NCBI RefSeq assembly: GCF_014197755.1
Contig: NZ_JACIGE010000011.1
Span: forward strand, 109,614-173,613
Direction: 5' to 3'
DNA from: Rhodocyclus tenuis
Lineage (GTDB): Bacteria > Pseudomonadota > Gammaproteobacteria > Burkholderiales > Rhodocyclaceae
DNA: 64,000 nt
Under the pieces are notes generated by a model that saw nothing but the letters and a program-made list of their open reading frames with translations, was not told where the DNA came from and did not search any database. A program made the translations under genes and the position numbers. Below are positions 17,672-28,518 of the stretch, piece by piece. Each line of letters begins with the position of its first letter. The first letter of the stretch is position 1.

Positions 17672-19087
17672 ATGCTCAAACGAGACGCAAGCCTGACCAC
17701 CGATCAGAAAGCCTTGACCTTCAACCTTGACAAGTTCAAGTACGGCTCGATCGTCGAGATCGGCGCCGGGCAGGAAGTCGCGCGCCGCTTCTTCCAGGTC
17801 GGCGCCGCTGCCGGCACCGTCGCTAAGACCATGTCGGCCTACGACATGGCGGTCAGCGACGACATCTACGGCCATGTCGACCGCTACGTCAGCCGTGCGC
17901 GTCTGCTGCAGATGCTAGAGAAGGAGTTCAACCAGGTGGTGGCGCGGCTGGCGCATGTGCGCGCGAAGAACACCACCTTCTTCGCCTACGCCGCCACCGT
18001 TACCGCGCGCAGCTTCCGGCAGAAGAACGAATGCCACGGTTGGGTCGGCATCCGCCTGCAGCTGCATCCGGGCGCGGCGCCGTCCGACGTGATCCTGCAC
18101 GTGCGCATGCTCGACAACGACAACGCGCTGCAATCGGAAGCGCTCGGCATCCTCGGCGTCAACCTGATCCACGGTGCGTTCTTCAACTACGCGCAGCCGG
18201 AATGGGTGGTCGAGGGGCTGTCCGACGGCCTCGGCTCCGACCGCATCGAGGTGGACCTGATCCACTTCTCCGGGCCGTACTTCGAAGAAGTCGAAAACCG
18301 CCTGATGAACCTGCACCTGATCCGCAGCTGGCTGACGCGCGCGGTGATCTTCAATCCGCAGGGCGAGGTGGTCGTTCCCGGCGAGCTGTTCCACCGCAAG
18401 CCGGTGGTCGTCATGCGCGGACATTACAAGCCGATCAACTGCGTCAATGTGGACATGATGAGCGCCGGCCTGCGCCAGTTCTGCCACATGGCCGCGGTCG
18501 ATGAGCCGGAGGTGGTGTCGCTGGCCGAGCTGACCATGAATTCGCTGGTCAGCGGCGACCGCCTCGACGGTGCCGACTTCCTCGCGCGCATCGACCTGCT
18601 CGCCGCGCAGGGCTACACGGTGATGATTTCCGACTACGTGCGCTTCTTCCGCTTGCGCGCCTACCTGCGTCGCTACACGCAGAAGCCGATCGGCATCGTC
18701 CTTTCGGTGCGCGACTTCGCGGCGCTGTTCGACGAGAAGTACTACGAGGGGCTCGAAGGCGGCATTCTCGAGGCCTTCGGCAAGCTGTTCCCGGACAACA
18801 CCCACGTCTATGTCTATCCGGCGCGCCCCAAGGGACGTCGCGACGCGCCGCTCACCACGCTCGACAATGTCGAGGTGCCGGCCAAGTTCCGCCATCTGCT
18901 CGCGCATCTGGTCGAAAGCCGCAAGCTGATTGCCATCGATCCGCTCGACGACAGCCGCCTGCACATCGATTCGGGCGAAATCGCCGCCGGCCTGCGCCGC
19001 GGTCGTGGCGACTGGGAGAACGACGTTCCCGAGGCGGTCGCCAGCCGCGTCATCGAAGGCCGCCTGTTCGGCTTCGACAGCGAGTAG
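17672..19087 (+). CDS. Conserved protein of unknown function
   Basis: 471 residues from the ATG at 17672, where the conserved start MLKRDASLTTDQKALTFNLD begins. I remember similar proteins as a widespread family to which databases attach inconsistent names (nicotinate-nucleotide adenylyltransferase, TonB-dependent receptor), neither supported by this sequence: there is no signal peptide, beta-barrel pattern or HxGH motif. Conserved-looking blocks are EIGAGQEVARRFFQVGAAAG, MSAYDMAVSD, NECHGWVGIRLQ, LGVNLIHGAFF and EKYYEGLEGGILEAFG. The protein looks cytoplasmic and enzyme-like. It stands alone between the island and a convergent gene. Confidence 0.8.
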   Translation: MLKRDASLTTDQKALTFNLDKFKYGSIVEIGAGQEVARRFFQVGAAAGTVAKTMSAYDMAVSDDIYGHVDRYVSRARLLQMLEKEFNQVVARLAHVRAKNTTFFAYAATVTARSFRQKNECHGWVGIRLQLHPGAAPSDVILHVRMLDNDNALQSEALGILGVNLIHGAFFNYAQPEWVVEGLSDGLGSDRIEVDLIHFSGPYFEEVENRLMNLHLIRSWLTRAVIFNPQGEVVVPGELFHRKPVVVMRGHYKPINCVNVDMMSAGLRQFCHMAAVDEPEVVSLAELTMNSLVSGDRLDGADFLARIDLLAAQGYTVMISDYVRFFRLRAYLRRYTQKPIGIVLSVRDFAALFDEKYYEGLEGGILEAFGKLFPDNTHVYVYPARPKGRRDAPLTTLDNVEVPAKFRHLLAHLVESRKLIAIDPLDDSRLHIDSGEIAAGLRRGRGDWENDVPEAVASRVIEGRLFGFDSE

Positions 19088-19144
19088 CGGTCCCAGCGCC
19101 CGGCGTCCGGCGCCGCCTGACGGGCGCCGGGTGATTGCGCGGCT

Positions 19145-21334
19145 TCAGGCAGCTTCGGGTGCGCTGGCCTTCGGCGGCAGGAAGAAATCGCGCGGCCGGC
19201 GGAAGAGGTGGCGCAGCAGTGAGCCGGCGAGGTGCCGCCACTGCGCGTCGGATACCTTGCGCGCGCGCAGCGCCACATTGAGCGCCAGCGCAAAGCTCAC
19301 CAGCAGGTTGGTTGCGCCGATGGCAGCGACGCCGAGCACCGCCCAGAGCACCGCCCACACGTCGGGAATCAGCGTCGCCGCCAGTTCGGTCGGGCTGGCG
19401 AAGGCGCCGCCGACCGTCGAGATGCCGATGAAGGCCGACGAGAAGGCCACGTGGCGGATGTCGAGCGGCAGGCCGAAGAGCACGCCGATCACCGTGGTGC
19501 CGCCGAGCAGGAAGCCGAACAGCAGGTTCCCGGCGAGCGCGCCGAGGTTGTCGCCGATGTAGGCGGCAACGCGCTGCATGCGCGCTTCGCCGAACAGCCG
19601 GCGCGGCCAGTTCAGTTGCAGCAGGCGCTGCGGAATGCGGTTGTAGGCGGCATAGTTGTCGAAATAGCCCGAGATCAGTCCGGCGAGGAACAGGCAGACG
19701 CCGGCGATCGCCGCGTAGAAGACGGCGCCGCTCTCGTAAAGATGCTGCTCGGCGAGCAGATGCGCCGACTTGTCGGCATCGGCCAGCGGCGTGCCGGTGG
19801 CCGAGAGCCAGGCAAAGGCGAGGATCGCGGAGAGCGGAATGGCGATACCGATATTGCCAAGGATGGCGACGATCTGGCTGCGCACGGTACTGGCGATCAG
19901 GCCGGTGAGCGCTTCGAGGTCGCGCACCTTGCCGCCGGCCTGACTGATGCGCGCGGCGATGGCGTTGGCGGTCATCGCCGGCTGCTTGGTCGCCACCGAT
20001 CCGTGCAGCACATGGATCAGGCAGAAACCGAGCCCGTAATTGAGGCAGTAGGCGAGCGCCGCCGTTGCCGGCGGCAGACCGAGCTTGCCGAGCAGGATCT
20101 TGAAGCAGGCCATGAAGGCGATGATGAAGCCGCCGATCATCGCCGAGCGCGCCATCGCGAAATACTCGGCGCGCGTGTCGGTGATGTAGTGCTCGCCGTG
20201 GCTGCCGGCGTTTTCGGTGACGCGCAGCGAGAGCAGTTCGACGTTCTGCCGCCAGTGTGGTCGCAACTCGTTGCGCTGGCATTCGTCGGCGACCAGCTGC
20301 ATGAACAGGCGCAGCAGCGCCGCCTGCACGGCGCGGCCGCCGGGATCGGCGTGCCAGACGGCAACGATGCCGAGCAGTTGCTCGCAGCGATTGATCAATT
20401 GCTCGAGGCGCTGCAGGTGATAGGTGAGACGGATACTGGCACCGTCGCGCGCGGCACGGCGATGGATGCGCGCAATGACGTCGTGACACTGGCCGAGCAG
20501 CACGCGCAGCTGGCGGTCGTCGCTGTCGGCGGCGATCGGCGCATCGATGCCGGCAGCGCGGCCATTGCTGCTCAGGCGCTCGAGATAGGCGAGCAGTTCG
20601 GCGTTCTGCGCAATGAATGGCGACTGGTGCGATTGCTCGCTCGCCGGGTCGGCCAGCGACGGCACCAGACGCAGCAGCTCGGGTTCGCAGCCGAGCGCGG
20701 CGATCCACGTCGACACGACGCGCAGCGAGTGCAGCATTTCGCTGTAGGCGCGCGGCGGTGTGGCGGCGACGGCGCGTGCCGCCGTTGCACTGACAGTCTC
20801 TCCAGTAGTGGCCGGGCCGCGCGCCCCTACGCCGGGCAGGGCGCTGCTCGCGTCCTCGCCGAAGCGCAGCGCGTCGATCAGTTGCAGCCAGCACTCCTCG
20901 CCGACGCCGAGCACCCAGCGACGGTCGCTGGGGCGGTGAAAAACGCGGCGCAGCACGCTGCGCAAGAGGCCCGGATCGAGTACGTCGGGCAGCAGCTTGT
21001 GGCCGATGCGGCGGAACGCCTCGGAAAAGAAGCCGGTGTTGGGCAGGATTCCCGACGCCGCGTACAGCTCGGAATGGCGGTGCGTCTGGCCGAGCAGGCG
21101 GATCGCCGCGCAGACGCCGGCACGCAGCGCCGGGCGTTCGCCGAGCAGGAAGCACAACGCCTGCACGTTGCGCCGCGCCGCCTCGATGTCGCCGGCGCGG
21201 CGCGGCCGCAAGTGGTCAACCAGGGCAACGAACAGCTCGCTGGCCGCCGCGCTGCGCATGCTGCTCGCTGCCGTGCCATCGTTGTCGCCAGCGGCCTGAC
21301 CAAAGGCGGCAAAGCCTTGCAGTGTCTGTTCCAT
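19145..21334 (-). CDS. Gcr-type 'site-specific recombinase' membrane protein
   Basis: 729 residues from the ATG at 21334; a TTG 33 bases upstream is less likely. The C-terminal half contains about six membrane helices ([69 protein letters not shown]). The arrangement matches the neisserial gcr family, whose 'site-specific recombinase' label is historic; no integrase or resolvase motif is visible. I therefore describe it as a polytopic membrane protein of unknown function. Divergent from yaaA. Confidence 0.78.
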   Translation of the reverse strand: MEQTLQGFAAFGQAAGDNDGTAASSMRSAAASELFVALVDHLRPRRAGDIEAARRNVQALCFLLGERPALRAGVCAAIRLLGQTHRHSELYAASGILPNTGFFSEAFRRIGHKLLPDVLDPGLLRSVLRRVFHRPSDRRWVLGVGEECWLQLIDALRFGEDASSALPGVGARGPATTGETVSATAARAVAATPPRAYSEMLHSLRVVSTWIAALGCEPELLRLVPSLADPASEQSHQSPFIAQNAELLAYLERLSSNGRAAGIDAPIAADSDDRQLRVLLGQCHDVIARIHRRAARDGASIRLTYHLQRLEQLINRCEQLLGIVAVWHADPGGRAVQAALLRLFMQLVADECQRNELRPHWRQNVELLSLRVTENAGSHGEHYITDTRAEYFAMARSAMIGGFIIAFMACFKILLGKLGLPPATAALAYCLNYGLGFCLIHVLHGSVATKQPAMTANAIAARISQAGGKVRDLEALTGLIASTVRSQIVAILGNIGIAIPLSAILAFAWLSATGTPLADADKSAHLLAEQHLYESGAVFYAAIAGVCLFLAGLISGYFDNYAAYNRIPQRLLQLNWPRRLFGEARMQRVAAYIGDNLGALAGNLLFGFLLGGTTVIGVLFGLPLDIRHVAFSSAFIGISTVGGAFASPTELAATLIPDVWAVLWAVLGVAAIGATNLLVSFALALNVALRARKVSDAQWRHLAGSLLRHLFRRPRDFFLPPKASAPEAA

Positions 21335-21450
21335 GGGGGCTCGCGCGCCGCTCGCAGGCGGCGTCAATGAACGGGTCGGGCTACAATCCTAGCACGCGTG
21401 ATTTTTGCTCCGCCCTTGCGCCGCACTCGTTCAGCCTTCGGGATGCCCTC

Positions 21451-22284
21451 ATGATCATCGTTCTCTCACCCGCCAAAACGCTCGATTTTTCGCCACCGCC
21501 GCTGGCCATCGAGCATTCGCAAGCGGCTTTCCTCGACGACTCGCAGCAGCTGATCGAGCGCCTCCGGCAGCTGTCGCCGGCGCAAATCGCTTCGCTGATG
21601 GGGCTCAGCGACAAGCTCGCCGTGCTCAACGCGACGCGCTTTGCCGATTGGGCGCCGCCGTTTACGCCGCACAACGCGCTGCAGGCGGTGTTCGCTTTCA
21701 ACGGCGACGTCTATGAAGGGCTCGACGCGCGCCATCTTTCGGCCGACGATCTGCGTTTCGCGCAGCGGCACCTGCGCATCCTGTCCGGCCTCTACGGCAT
21801 CCTGCGCCCGCTCGACCTGATGCAGGCTTACCGGCTGGAAATGGGAACGCGCATCGACAATCCGCGCGGCAAGGATCTCTACGCGTTCTGGGGTGAGCGG
21901 CTGGCACAGGCGATCGCTGCCGATCTGGCGGGAGGCGAGTCTGGCAAGGACTCTGGCTGCGACGTCGCCGGCGCTGCCGACGCGGCAAGGCCGGGGTCGG
22001 CGCGAACGCTGGTGAACCTTGCCTCGGAAGAGTATTTCAAGGCGCTCGGCGGCAAACGCCCCGGCCTGCCGGTGGTGCAGCCGGTGTTCGAGGACTGGAG
22101 CAGCGGTCGTTACAAGGTGGTGAGCTTCTTCGCCAAACGCGCGCGCGGGCTGATGGCGCGCTACGCGATCGTCAATCGCCTGGAAGATGCCGCGGCGCTC
22201 AGGGACTTCGCTGTCGAGGGCTATGCCTTCGCCGCCGACGCGTCCGACGCGCAGCGCTGGGTGTTCCGCCGCCGCGCGGAGTAG
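21451..22284 (+). CDS. yaaA: Peroxide stress protein YaaA
   Basis: 277 residues. The family hallmark [12 protein letters not shown] opens the protein, with [39 protein letters not shown] sequence and the C-terminal [17 protein letters not shown]. YaaA limits free iron and oxidative damage in E. coli. An insertion of about 20 residues ([19 protein letters not shown]) precedes the [10 protein letters not shown] block, making it longer than usual. The start is at 21451, where homology begins. Confidence 0.94.
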   Translation: MIIVLSPAKTLDFSPPPLAIEHSQAAFLDDSQQLIERLRQLSPAQIASLMGLSDKLAVLNATRFADWAPPFTPHNALQAVFAFNGDVYEGLDARHLSADDLRFAQRHLRILSGLYGILRPLDLMQAYRLEMGTRIDNPRGKDLYAFWGERLAQAIAADLAGGESGKDSGCDVAGAADAARPGSARTLVNLASEEYFKALGGKRPGLPVVQPVFEDWSSGRYKVVSFFAKRARGLMARYAIVNRLEDAAALRDFAVEGYAFAADASDAQRWVFRRRAE

Positions 22285-22330
22285 ATAGCGGTACTTGGCG
22301 TTACAGCATTCGGGCCGCGCCCGGCCGCCG

Positions 22331-22897
22331 CTAGGCTTGCGTGGCCTGATCGACGGCGCCGACCAGTTCTTGCGTTGCGCTTGTCGCCAGCCAGTCGCGT
22401 GCCGCGGCTGCGGTCTTGATTGCACAGGGTGGCGCCCGGCGGCCCGGCAGCGCCAGTCGCAGCAGTTCGCGGTCGCGCGTGATCAGCAGGTCGGCCTCAG
22501 CGAAGGCGGCGAGAACGAGAAACTTCTGGTCGTCGCGGTCGCGACAGCGCGGAATCGCGTCGATCACGCCGGCGTCGAGGGCGCTGTCGTCGACCAGCGT
22601 GACCAGTTCAAGATAGCGGGCAAGGATGCGCTCGACCGCCGCCGCGTCGAGACGGAACTGCGGCCGTGGCAGCACGCTGGCCAGTTCGTCGATGCATTCC
22701 TGCGTGGCAAAGCAGCGCACGCTTCCATCGGCAATCGGTTCGTTCAGCCAGACCGTTGCCGGATCGGCGAAATGCAGCAGATCGATGACGATGTTGGTGT
22801 CGAGAACGAGTCGACGCGGCGTGCCTCCCGCTGCCGTCGCGGCGGCGTGGCAATCACCTGAGCGGCTGGTGTTGGCGCTGGATTGCGGTTCCGGCAT
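22331..22897 (-). CDS. PIN-domain protein (putative toxin-antitoxin toxin)
   Basis: 188 residues; the PIN core begins about residue 30 with LVLDTNIVIDLL, followed by QECIDELASVL and the acidic DRDDQKFLVLAAFAEADLLITRDREL, giving the usual Asp/Glu metal-binding set of a ribonuclease. The first 28 residues are polar and may not be translated. No antitoxin gene is adjacent on either strand, so it may be an orphan. Confidence 0.82.
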   Translation of the reverse strand: MPEPQSSANTSRSGDCHAAATAAGGTPRRLVLDTNIVIDLLHFADPATVWLNEPIADGSVRCFATQECIDELASVLPRPQFRLDAAAVERILARYLELVTLVDDSALDAGVIDAIPRCRDRDDQKFLVLAAFAEADLLITRDRELLRLALPGRRAPPCAIKTAAAARDWLATSATQELVGAVDQATQA

Positions 22898-23164
22898 GCG
22901 TTCTCCCGAGTGTCGATGTCGCCGGCCGCGGCTGCGATGGCCTCGCCCTGTCGGCTGGCCTGATGCGGCTTCTTGCCTTGCGCCAGTCAGTGGCTGGCGA
23001 TCAGGCGCAGGATTCTACCCCGCGTTACCCCGTACCGCGCCGCACGATCTCGCTCCGCCTGCCGCTGTAGCCTGCCGGCGCGCAGTAGCACCGACGCCGG
23101 CCTTTGCCGGCCGGCCGCCGCAGGCGCTCGGGTAGAATTCGCCTTTTGCGCGGGAGTGCGGACA

Positions 23165-24253
23165 GTGGAGCCTCAGGCAGGGCTGGCAAAGGCAGAGGCG
23201 AACGCAGAATTGCACGCAAAGGCGACCGCAGCGGCGACCGCAAAAACTGGCGGGCGCGTGCTGCTGGCGCCGATGGACGGAGTCGCCGACTTTGTCCTGC
23301 GCGCGGTGCTGACGCGCATCGGCGGCTTCGATCTGGCGGTGACCGAGTTCGTGCGCGTGACCACCTCAGTGCTGCCGGCGAGAACTTTCCTGCACACCTG
23401 TCCGGAGCTGGCCAACGGCAGCCGCACCGCCGCCGGAACGCCGGTCCGCGTGCAACTGCTCGGCGGCGACGCGGCCTGCCTTGCCGACAACGCGGCACGG
23501 CAGGCCGAACTGGCGCCAGCCGGCCTCGACCTCAACTTCGGTTGCCCGGCGCCGACCGTCAATCGCCACGACGGCGGCGCTGTCCTGCTCGAAGACCCTG
23601 ACCGCCTGCACCGCATCGCCAGTGCGGTGCGCGCTGCACTGCCGGCCACCGTGCCGCTCTCGGCCAAGATGCGCCTCGGCGTGCATGATCCGGCGCGCGC
23701 GCTCGATTGCGCGCAGGCGCTGGCCGCCGGCGGTATCGACATGCTGGTGGTGCATGCGCGCACGCGCGACGAAGGCTACCGGCCGCCGGCGCACTGGGCG
23801 TTGCTGGCGCCGATCGGCGAGGCGCTGCAGATTCCGGTGGTCGCCAACGGCGAGGTGTGGACGCTCAACGACTACCACCGTTGCCGCGCCGAAAGCGGTT
23901 TGGCGGACGTGATGCTCGGCCGCGGCGCCGTCGCCGATCCTTTCCTCGCCCGGCGCATCGCCGCCTGGCGCAGTGGCGGCGACTGCAGCGAGCATTGGCA
24001 GGCCGAATGGCGCGAACTGCTGCCGTCGATCGCCGACTACTGGCACGGCGTGCAAGCGCGAGTGCAGCCGAAAGCGGCTCCCGGACGGATCAAGCAATGG
24101 CTCAATTCGCTGACGCGCAGCTACGGCGAGGCCGGCGTGCTGCACGGCGCCTTGCGCCGCGTGACCTCGGTTGCCGAGGCGTCGGCCGTGCTGCGCGCGC
24201 ATGGCGTGCCGGCGCGCGACGTGCTCGCCGAGACGGCCGCGTCACTGCACTGA
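23165..24253 (+). CDS. dusC: tRNA-dihydrouridine(16) synthase
   Basis: About 362 residues from a GTG at 23165 that has GGGAG at good spacing; the conserved part begins about 30 residues in. FMN-dependent reduction of uridine in the tRNA D-loop. Markers: LLAPMDGVADF, TEFVRVT (typical of DusC), QLLGGDA, LDLNFGCPAPTVNRHDGGA with the catalytic Cys, KMRLG, VVHARTR and MLGRGA. The start remains the uncertain point since the N-terminus is Ala-rich. Confidence 0.92.
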   Translation: MEPQAGLAKAEANAELHAKATAAATAKTGGRVLLAPMDGVADFVLRAVLTRIGGFDLAVTEFVRVTTSVLPARTFLHTCPELANGSRTAAGTPVRVQLLGGDAACLADNAARQAELAPAGLDLNFGCPAPTVNRHDGGAVLLEDPDRLHRIASAVRAALPATVPLSAKMRLGVHDPARALDCAQALAAGGIDMLVVHARTRDEGYRPPAHWALLAPIGEALQIPVVANGEVWTLNDYHRCRAESGLADVMLGRGAVADPFLARRIAAWRSGGDCSEHWQAEWRELLPSIADYWHGVQARVQPKAAPGRIKQWLNSLTRSYGEAGVLHGALRRVTSVAEASAVLRAHGVPARDVLAETAASLH

Positions 24254-24262
24254 AAGCACGGT

Positions 24263-25000
24263 ATGTACGCCAATTCTCGCGTTCCGAGCAGCGCCCAGAA
24301 CGACATTCACACGCAGCTGGCGGCCTTGCTCGATCGTCGCGCCGGCCAGCCTTTCCGCCAGCCGATCGCCGATTACAACCGGCGCGCTTTCGCCGAGTTC
24401 GTCGCCGCCCGCGAGCGCTTCGGCGCCAGGGGCGCGCTGATCGTCGATTCCTGCTGCGGCACCGGCGAGAGCAGCTTTGCGCTGGCGCGCGAGTTTTCCG
24501 ATCACTTCGTCGTTGGTGTCGACCAGTCGGCCTTGCGCCTGACGCGCGGCCAGCGGCTGGCCGCGCCCGACAACGTGTTGCTGCTGCGTGCCGATCTGGT
24601 CGATTTCTGGCGCCTGCTTGCCGACGCCGGCATCCGCGTGCAGCGGCATGCGCTGTTCTATCCCAACCCATGGCCGAAGATCGGCCAGCTGGCGCGGCGC
24701 TGGCATGCGCACGCGGTCTTTCCGACCGTGCTGGCGCTCGGCGGCGTTCTCGAATGCCGCAGCAACTGGCGCATTTACACCGAGGAATTCGCCTTCGCCG
24801 TCGAGCGGCTCAGCGGCCTACCGGCGCGCAGCGAGCCCTGGCTGCCCGAACGGGCGACGACGGCTTTCGAGCGCAAGTATCTGGAGTCGGGGCACGCGCT
24901 GTATCGCGTCGTCGTCGATCTGGAGGCCGCGCGTCTGGCGCCGGCTGTGCCAAACGCGCAGGATGTGCCGGATGTGCCTGTTCCGGGAGACGGCGCTTGA
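24263..25000 (+). CDS. TrmB-like tRNA (guanine-N7) methyltransferase family protein
   Basis: 245 residues, Rossmann SAM-dependent methyltransferase: VDSCCGTGESSFALA is motif I and FYPNPWPKIGQLARRW matches the PDPWPK block that defines TrmB. It lacks the basic N-terminus and the C-terminal T.FE..G of a classical TrmB (it has TTAFERKYLESG, which is close), so it is TrmB-like rather than a certain orthologue. It follows dusC by 9 bases and overlaps the next gene by 4, which suggests a small tRNA-modification operon. Confidence 0.8.
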   Translation: MYANSRVPSSAQNDIHTQLAALLDRRAGQPFRQPIADYNRRAFAEFVAARERFGARGALIVDSCCGTGESSFALAREFSDHFVVGVDQSALRLTRGQRLAAPDNVLLLRADLVDFWRLLADAGIRVQRHALFYPNPWPKIGQLARRWHAHAVFPTVLALGGVLECRSNWRIYTEEFAFAVERLSGLPARSEPWLPERATTAFERKYLESGHALYRVVVDLEAARLAPAVPNAQDVPDVPVPGDGA

Positions 25001-25347
25001 GCGCGCCCGGCTGCCTCGGTTGCGGCGCCTGCTGCGCGGCGTATCGCGTCGATTTTCATCGCGCCGAGCTTGATTCAGCCCCCGACGGCTTCGTGCCGGC
25101 AGTACTGACGCTGCCCTTGACCCGATCGCTGGTACGCATGCGCGGCACCGACGAAGCGCCGCCGCGCTGTGTCGCCCTGCAGGGCGAAATCGGCGTCGAT
25201 GCGCGCTGCGGAATCTATGCGCAACGGCCGGGTCCATGCCGTGAATTCGGCGAGCTGGCGCCACTCGGTATCGCCGATGATGCCTGCGACCGCGCCCGGC
25301 GCCGGCACGGGCTGGAAACCCTTCACAGCAAGGCTTATAACTTATAA
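24997..25347 (+). CDS. YkgJ-like cysteine-cluster protein
   Basis: 116 residues from a TTG start that overlaps the previous stop (TTGA) and has GGGAGA upstream. The Cys pattern CLGCGACC near the N-terminus with later single Cys in PPRCVAL, DARCGIYAQRPGPCREF fits the YkgJ/CxxCxxCC family, taken to bind zinc or an Fe-S cluster. Translational coupling with the TrmB-like gene is likely. Confidence 0.85.
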   Translation: MSAPGCLGCGACCAAYRVDFHRAELDSAPDGFVPAVLTLPLTRSLVRMRGTDEAPPRCVALQGEIGVDARCGIYAQRPGPCREFGELAPLGIADDACDRARRRHGLETLHSKAYNL

Positions 25348-25357
25348 GATATATAAG
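25334..25357 (+). promoter_or_regulatory. AT-rich palindrome cluster before acnB
   Basis: CTTATAACTTATAAG (25334-25348) has 7-bp arms around a single C. CTTATA at 25341 pairs again with TATAAG ending at 25357. In DNA this GC-rich such overlapping dyads look like a repressor operator, in the style of GntR-family sites, placed about 120 bases before the acnB start and over the previous stop codon. Confidence 0.5.
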
Positions 25358-25473
25358 ACTTGAGGGCGGTTTTCCGGAGCGGGAAATTGTCCCCTGAATC
25401 GTCTTCTTTATCCGCCGGCCGCGTCTGAGTCTCCCGGCGACTGCTGATGAACCTTTGTGAGAGAGGAACTGCC

Positions 25474-28083
25474 GTGCTTGAAGCCTATCGCCAGCATGTT
25501 GCCGAGCGCGCCGCGCTGGGTATCCCGCCCCTGCCGCTGACCGCGGCGCAAACGCGCGACCTCGTCGCGCTGCTGAAAAATCCGCCGGCCGGCGAGGAAT
25601 CGACGCTGGTCGATCTGATCACGCATCGTGTTCCCGCCGGCGTCGACGACGCGGCGCGCGTCAAGGCCGACTTCCTCGCCAAGCTTGCCGCGGGCGACGA
25701 GAAGTGTTCGCTGCTCACGCCGGTGGCGGCGACCGAACTGCTCGGCACCATGCTTGGCGGCTTCAACGTCAAGCCGCTGATCGATCTGCTGGCCAGCGAT
25801 GAATGTGGCGCCGCGGCCGCCGCAGCGCTGAAGAAGACGCTGCTCGTTTTCGATTTCTTCCACGACGTGCAGGCACTGGCCGAAAAGGGCCAGGGTGCCG
25901 CCGCTACCAACGCGCGCGCCGTCCTGCAGAGCTGGGCCGACGCCGAGTGGTTTACCGCGCGCCCGGCCGTGCCGGAAAAGCTCGTCGTCACCATCTTCAA
26001 GGTGAGCGGCGAAACCAATACCGACGACCTGTCGCCGGCGCCCGACGCGTGGTCGCGCCCGGACATCCCGCTACACGCGCTGGCGATGCTGAAGAACGCG
26101 CGCGCCGGCATCGAACCCGACGAAGCCGGCAAGCTTGGCCCGATCCGCCTGCTTGAAGCGCTGAAGGCGCGCGGCAACGCCGTCGCCTACGTCGGCGACG
26201 TCGTCGGCACCGGTTCCTCGCGCAAGTCGGCAACCAACTCGGTGCTGTGGTGGACCGGTGAGGACATTCCCTTCGTGCCGAACAAGCGTTTCGGCGGCGT
26301 CTGTCTCGGCAGCAAGATCGCGCCGATCTTCTACAACACCATGGAAGATGCGGGTGCGCTGCCGATCGAGCTCGACGTCTCGCAGATGGACATGGGCGAC
26401 GTCGTCGAACTGCAGCCCTACGCCGGCAAGGCTTTCAAGAACGGCCAGCTGATCGCCGAATTCACCGTCAAGTCGCCGGTGATCTTCGACGAAGTGCGCG
26501 CCGGCGGCCGCATCCCGCTGATCATCGGCCGTGGCCTGACGGCACGCGCGCGCGAAGCGCTCGGCCTGCCGGTGTCGACGCTGTTCCGCCTGCCGCAGGT
26601 GCCGGTCGATTCGGGCAAGGGCTTCTCGCTGGCGCAGAAGATGGTCGGCCGCGCCTGCGGCCTGCCGGAAGTCAATGGACAACAGCAAGGCATCCGTCCG
26701 GGCACCTACTGCGAGCCGAAGATGACCACCGTCGGCAGCCAGGACACCACCGGCCCGATGACGCGCGACGAGCTGAAGGACCTCGCCTGCCTCGGCTTCT
26801 CGGCCGATCTGGTGATGCAGTCGTTCTGCCACACCGCCGCCTACCCGAAGCTGGTCGATGTGCGCATGCACCGCGAGCTGCCGTCGTTCATCAGCACGCG
26901 CGGCGGCGTCTCGCTGCGCCCGGGCGACGGCGTCATTCACTCGTGGCTGAACCGCCTGCTGCTGCCCGACACCGTCGGCACCGGCGGCGACAGCCACACG
27001 CGCTTCCCGATCGGCATTTCGTTCCCGGCCGGCTCCGGTCTGGTGGCGTTTGCCGCGGCCACCGGCGTCATGCCGCTCGACATGCCCGAATCGGTGCTGG
27101 TGCGCTTCAAGGGCCAGCTGCAGCCCGGCATCACGCTGCGCGATCTGGTCAACGCGATTCCCTACTACGCGATCAAGCAGGGACTGCTGACGGTCGAGAA
27201 GAAGGGCAAGAAGAACGTCTTCTCCGGTCGCATCCTCGAAATCGAGGGCCTGCCGGACCTGAAGATCGAACAGGCTTTCGAGTTGTCGGATGCTGCCGCC
27301 GAGCGTTCGGCAGCGGCGTGTTCGGTGCACCTCGACAAGGCGCCGATGGTCGAGTACATGCGCTCGAACATCACGCTGATGAAGTGGATGATCGCCAACG
27401 GCTACGAGGATGCGCGCACGCTGCGCCGGCGCATCAAGGCGATGGAAGCGTGGATCGCCGATGGTGTGCTGCTCGCTCCCGACGCTGACGCCGAGTACGC
27501 CGCGGTGATCGAGATCGATCTGGCCGAAGTCACCGAGCCGATCCTCGCCTGCCCGAACGACCCCGACGACGTGAAGCTGCTGTCGGAAGTCGCCGGCGAG
27601 AAGATCGACGAGGTGTTCATCGGCTCGTGCATGACCAACATCGGCCACTTCCGTGCCGCTGCCAAGGTGCTCGAAGGCCAGGCCGACATCCCGACGCGGC
27701 TGTGGATCGCGCCGCCGACCAAGATGGACGCGATGATCTTGAACGAGGAAGGCTATTACGCGATCCTCGGCAAGTCGGGCGCGCGCATGGAAATGCCGGG
27801 TTGCTCGCTGTGCATGGGCAACCAGGCGCAGATCCGCAAGGGTTCGACGGCGATCTCGACCTCGACGCGCAACTTCCCCAACCGTCTCGGTCTGGATACG
27901 CGCGTCTATCTGAGTTCGGCCGAACTCGCCGCGATGTGCGCGCTGGCGGGGCGCATCGTCACCGTCGACGAGTACATGGAGCAGATCAAGCGGGTCAATG
28001 CCAAGGCCGCCGACGTCTATCGTTACATGTGCTTCGATACCATCCCCGAGTTCGTTGATGTTGCGGCACAAGTTACCGTCTAG
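25474..28083 (+). CDS. acnB: Aconitate hydratase B (3' end replaced by a mobile element)
   Basis: 869 residues from the GTG at 25474, with GAGAGG seven bases upstream and the usual beginning [21 protein letters not shown] in two parts. Interconverts citrate and isocitrate in the TCA cycle. Fe-S ligands are in [10 protein letters not shown] and PGCSLCMGN; substrate-contacting [12 protein letters not shown] and [11 protein letters not shown] are intact. The last 20 codons (MCFDTIPEF to VTV) come from the integrated element: a second, different acnB tail of the same length lies at 35177-35239. The hybrid enzyme should remain active because the reading frame and C-terminal length are kept. Confidence 0.96.
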   Translation: MLEAYRQHVAERAALGIPPLPLTAAQTRDLVALLKNPPAGEESTLVDLITHRVPAGVDDAARVKADFLAKLAAGDEKCSLLTPVAATELLGTMLGGFNVKPLIDLLASDECGAAAAAALKKTLLVFDFFHDVQALAEKGQGAAATNARAVLQSWADAEWFTARPAVPEKLVVTIFKVSGETNTDDLSPAPDAWSRPDIPLHALAMLKNARAGIEPDEAGKLGPIRLLEALKARGNAVAYVGDVVGTGSSRKSATNSVLWWTGEDIPFVPNKRFGGVCLGSKIAPIFYNTMEDAGALPIELDVSQMDMGDVVELQPYAGKAFKNGQLIAEFTVKSPVIFDEVRAGGRIPLIIGRGLTARAREALGLPVSTLFRLPQVPVDSGKGFSLAQKMVGRACGLPEVNGQQQGIRPGTYCEPKMTTVGSQDTTGPMTRDELKDLACLGFSADLVMQSFCHTAAYPKLVDVRMHRELPSFISTRGGVSLRPGDGVIHSWLNRLLLPDTVGTGGDSHTRFPIGISFPAGSGLVAFAAATGVMPLDMPESVLVRFKGQLQPGITLRDLVNAIPYYAIKQGLLTVEKKGKKNVFSGRILEIEGLPDLKIEQAFELSDAAAERSAAACSVHLDKAPMVEYMRSNITLMKWMIANGYEDARTLRRRIKAMEAWIADGVLLAPDADAEYAAVIEIDLAEVTEPILACPNDPDDVKLLSEVAGEKIDEVFIGSCMTNIGHFRAAAKVLEGQADIPTRLWIAPPTKMDAMILNEEGYYAILGKSGARMEMPGCSLCMGNQAQIRKGSTAISTSTRNFPNRLGLDTRVYLSSAELAAMCALAGRIVTVDEYMEQIKRVNAKAADVYRYMCFDTIPEFVDVAAQVTV

Positions 28084-28115
28084 CGTCTAAAAAAATTCGC
28101 TTGGTAGCTGCCCGG

Positions 28116-28151
28116 AAACCCGCACCGTTACTGGTGCGGGTTTTTGTTTTT
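28116..28151 (+). terminator. Terminator after the element-borne acnB tail
   Basis: Arms AAACCCGCACC (28116-28126) and GGTGCGGGTTT (28133-28143) around a 6-base loop, followed by a T-rich run. It lies inside the element and so replaces the host acnB terminator left at 35261. Confidence 0.9.
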
Positions 28152-28266
28152 AGACACTGCCGGAGGGCGCCGCGGGCGTTTCCTCTGCAGGATCGGGGCT
28201 GCAATTGGACGCTTCCGGCGGGCAGTGCCTATAATCAGGCTAACCAGATCAGCCAAGGGCGCCGCC

Positions 28267-28518
28267 ATGGACACTATTGCCATCTTCGAAGCCAAATCCA
28301 GACTGTCGGAAATCCTCGCGGCCGTCGAGCACGGCAAGGAATTCACCGTCACCAGGCACGGCGAGCCGATCGCCAGAATCGTGCCCTTCCATCAGGCGCC
28401 GAGCGCCGAGGCCGTCGCCAAAAGCCGCGCCATGATTGCCCGTCTGCGCGCCGCGCGCGATGCAGCGCCGGTCGATGACTTCGATCTGCGCGAGGCCATC
28501 GACGAAGGGCGCGACTGA
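28267..28518 (+). CDS. Phd/YefM-family antitoxin
   Basis: 83 residues. MDTIAIFEAKSRLSEILAAV is the DNA-binding N-terminus of prevent-host-death antitoxins, followed by GKEFTVTRHGEPIARIVPF. It is expected to neutralise the PIN toxin encoded next, with which it overlaps by one base (TGATG), and to repress the pair's own promoter. Carried just inside the left end of the element, where it would select against its loss. Confidence 0.92.
   Translation: MDTIAIFEAKSRLSEILAAVEHGKEFTVTRHGEPIARIVPFHQAPSAEAVAKSRAMIARLRAARDAAPVDDFDLREAIDEGRD

Noticed and set aside
22331..22897. PIN protein considered as half of a toxin-antitoxin pair
   Set aside because: No antitoxin-like gene is found within several hundred bases on either strand, so only the PIN protein is annotated.
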